From contig JASMJM010000089.1 of assembly GCA_030749725.1 (NCBI GenBank), positions 1 to 34,551 of the forward strand: DNA of 34,551 bases, in the 5' to 3' direction. Positions 33,844 through 34,551 of this stretch are shown piece after piece. The stretch comes from Pseudomonadales bacterium (lineage in GTDB: Bacteria; Pseudomonadota; Gammaproteobacteria; Pseudomonadales; Azotimanducaceae). A program made the translations under genes and the position numbers. Numbering within the stretch: the first letter of the stretch is position 1; each line of letters starts with the position of its first letter. Below the pieces are notes generated by a model. That model made no database searches and was not told the DNA's origin. It saw only the letters and a list, made by a program, of their open reading frames with translations.

Positions 33844-33949
33844 ACTGCTGCGCCTTAGTGAATTGCTGCGATGGGGAAACCAGCGACAATAGCGTTTGGA
33901 CGGGTGGCGCGTCAACGCCGGACTGTCTTTTTTTGAGGCAAAGGTGTCG

Positions 33950-34309
33950 TTAGCTGATACCTGGATCCAGGTAGAAAACATTGCCATCGGGATCCTTCAT
34001 CAACGCCAGAATGCCCCCCCATGGCTGCTTTGTCGGTGGCATTTCACTTTCCACACCCTTGGCGATCAGGTCGGCGTAAACGGCATCGATATCATCGACT
34101 ATGAATCCAATGCCGGTGTGCTTACCGACCAGAGCCGGATCATCCGCCTTGGCAACTGCGAAGCTGATGGGACCTGCTTGGAATGACGCATAGCCAAAGT
34201 CGTCAGCACGCATATCGAGCTGCAGCCCAAGTGTGTTGCTATAGAAGTCCACAGCTCGATCGAAATCGCGAACAAAGACGTTGACGTAACCTACGCTGAT
34301 AGCTGACAT
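33950..34309 (-). CDS. VOC-family (glyoxalase-like) protein
   Basis: A 119-residue vicinal oxygen chelate protein, first gene of the minus-strand set that continues with the 81-residue protein and the isomerase. It has both half-barrel modules: VNVFVRDFDRAVDFYSNTLG and, at the end, ALMKDPDGNVFYLDPG with the metal-ligand 'DPDGN-x-F-x-L' strand. GIGFIVDDIDAVYADLIAKG lies between. Related enzymes act as glyoxalases, epimerases or dioxygenases; no specific substrate can be named. ATG 34309 is preferred over 34315 since GGGTGG lies seven bases before it. It is not a close copy of the VOC protein at 2659. Confidence 0.83.
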   Translation of the reverse strand: MSAISVGYVNVFVRDFDRAVDFYSNTLGLQLDMRADDFGYASFQAGPISFAVAKADDPALVGKHTGIGFIVDDIDAVYADLIAKGVESEMPPTKQPWGGILALMKDPDGNVFYLDPGIS

Positions 34310-34477
34310 CTGCATTCCACCCTATGGTTCCACCGTGACTTTAACATCCAGTCATGGGTTCTCCCGTCAGACGACAAAAGTTCAACCTAATCTCACCAAT
34401 TCGGGCGAACCACGTCAAACAAGACTTCCGGCAGACTAAAGCCTGTAACCAAAGAGCGTGTTAAGATAACCGCCTCC

Positions 34478-34551
34478 GGAGAGGTGGCCGAGCGGCTGAA
34501 GGCGCTCCCCTGCTAAGGGAGTATAGGCTGAAACCTATCGAGGGTTCGAAT
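34478..34551 (+). tRNA. tRNA-Ser (anticodon GCT), partial at window edge
   Basis: GGAGAGGTGGCCGAGCGG is the class II tRNA-Ser 5' half, with D-arm and anticodon loop CTGCTAA (anticodon GCT, reading AGC/AGU). The variable arm TATAGGCTGAAACCTATC and the T-loop GGTTCGAAT follow; the acceptor 3' end falls outside the window. Confidence 0.95.

Noticed and set aside
1-34551. CRISPR arrays, insertion sequences, prophage genes
   Set aside because: No regularly spaced repeats, transposase or phage structural genes are visible in any frame.

Overview
The window looks like the chromosome of a gammaproteobacterium of moderate GC content. The reasons are an oadGAB-type sodium-pump operon, a type IV pilin with a classical class III leader, an SrkA-like kinase, a perfect CRP-type operator, and genes packed in short operons with clear Shine-Dalgarno (SD) sequences. 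No phage, transposase, rRNA or CRISPR array is visible. This taxonomic placement is inferred from gene content, not from any search.

Layout. 1-3500: a putative ABC-exporter membrane subunit, a LolA-like lipoprotein, a VOC-fold protein and a 78-residue cysteine-tailed small protein. 3462-7774 (minus): a two-gene molybdopterin oxidoreductase operon. It has a DmsA-like catalytic subunit without Tat signal and a DmsB-like iron-sulfur subunit into which a complete GltD-like FAD/NAD(P)H module is inserted. It ends in a strong terminator. 8114-9115: a divergent SrkA-like kinase. 9281-9419: an apparent unannotated small RNA gene. It has a perfect CRP site centred at -41.5, a -10 box, a hairpin that displays a CU-rich anti-SD loop, and a rho-independent terminator. 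9481-14265 (minus): oadG-oadA-oadB followed by a DUF1537 four-carbon acid sugar kinase.

14401-14550: tRNA-Arg(ACG) with promoter and terminator, followed by a structured non-coding stretch. 14888-15808: an FHA-GGDEF diguanylate cyclase. 15841-19294 (minus): a sulfotransferase-like protein, an unrecognised 453-residue protein and a type IV pilin. 19606-22303: two secreted alpha/beta hydrolases, convergent (an S9 peptidase and a small esterase). 22362-26308 (minus): a heterodimeric ABC exporter with overlapping genes. 26309-26946: a 638-base gene-free region with several inverted repeats. 26947-29427: a DUF5916 outer-membrane protein with a CBM9-like N-terminus. 29478-34309: an N-terminally truncated HigA-like antitoxin, then a catabolic-looking cluster (FAD oxidoreductase, URO-D-like protein, sugar-phosphate isomerase/epimerase, an 81-residue protein, a VOC protein). 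34478-end: tRNA-Ser(GCT), cut by the window edge.

The two most noteworthy items are the CRP-class-II small RNA at 9330-9419 and the iron-sulfur/GltD hybrid subunit at 3511-5547. The hybrid would convert a normally membrane-anchored respiratory enzyme into a soluble NAD(P)H-linked one.
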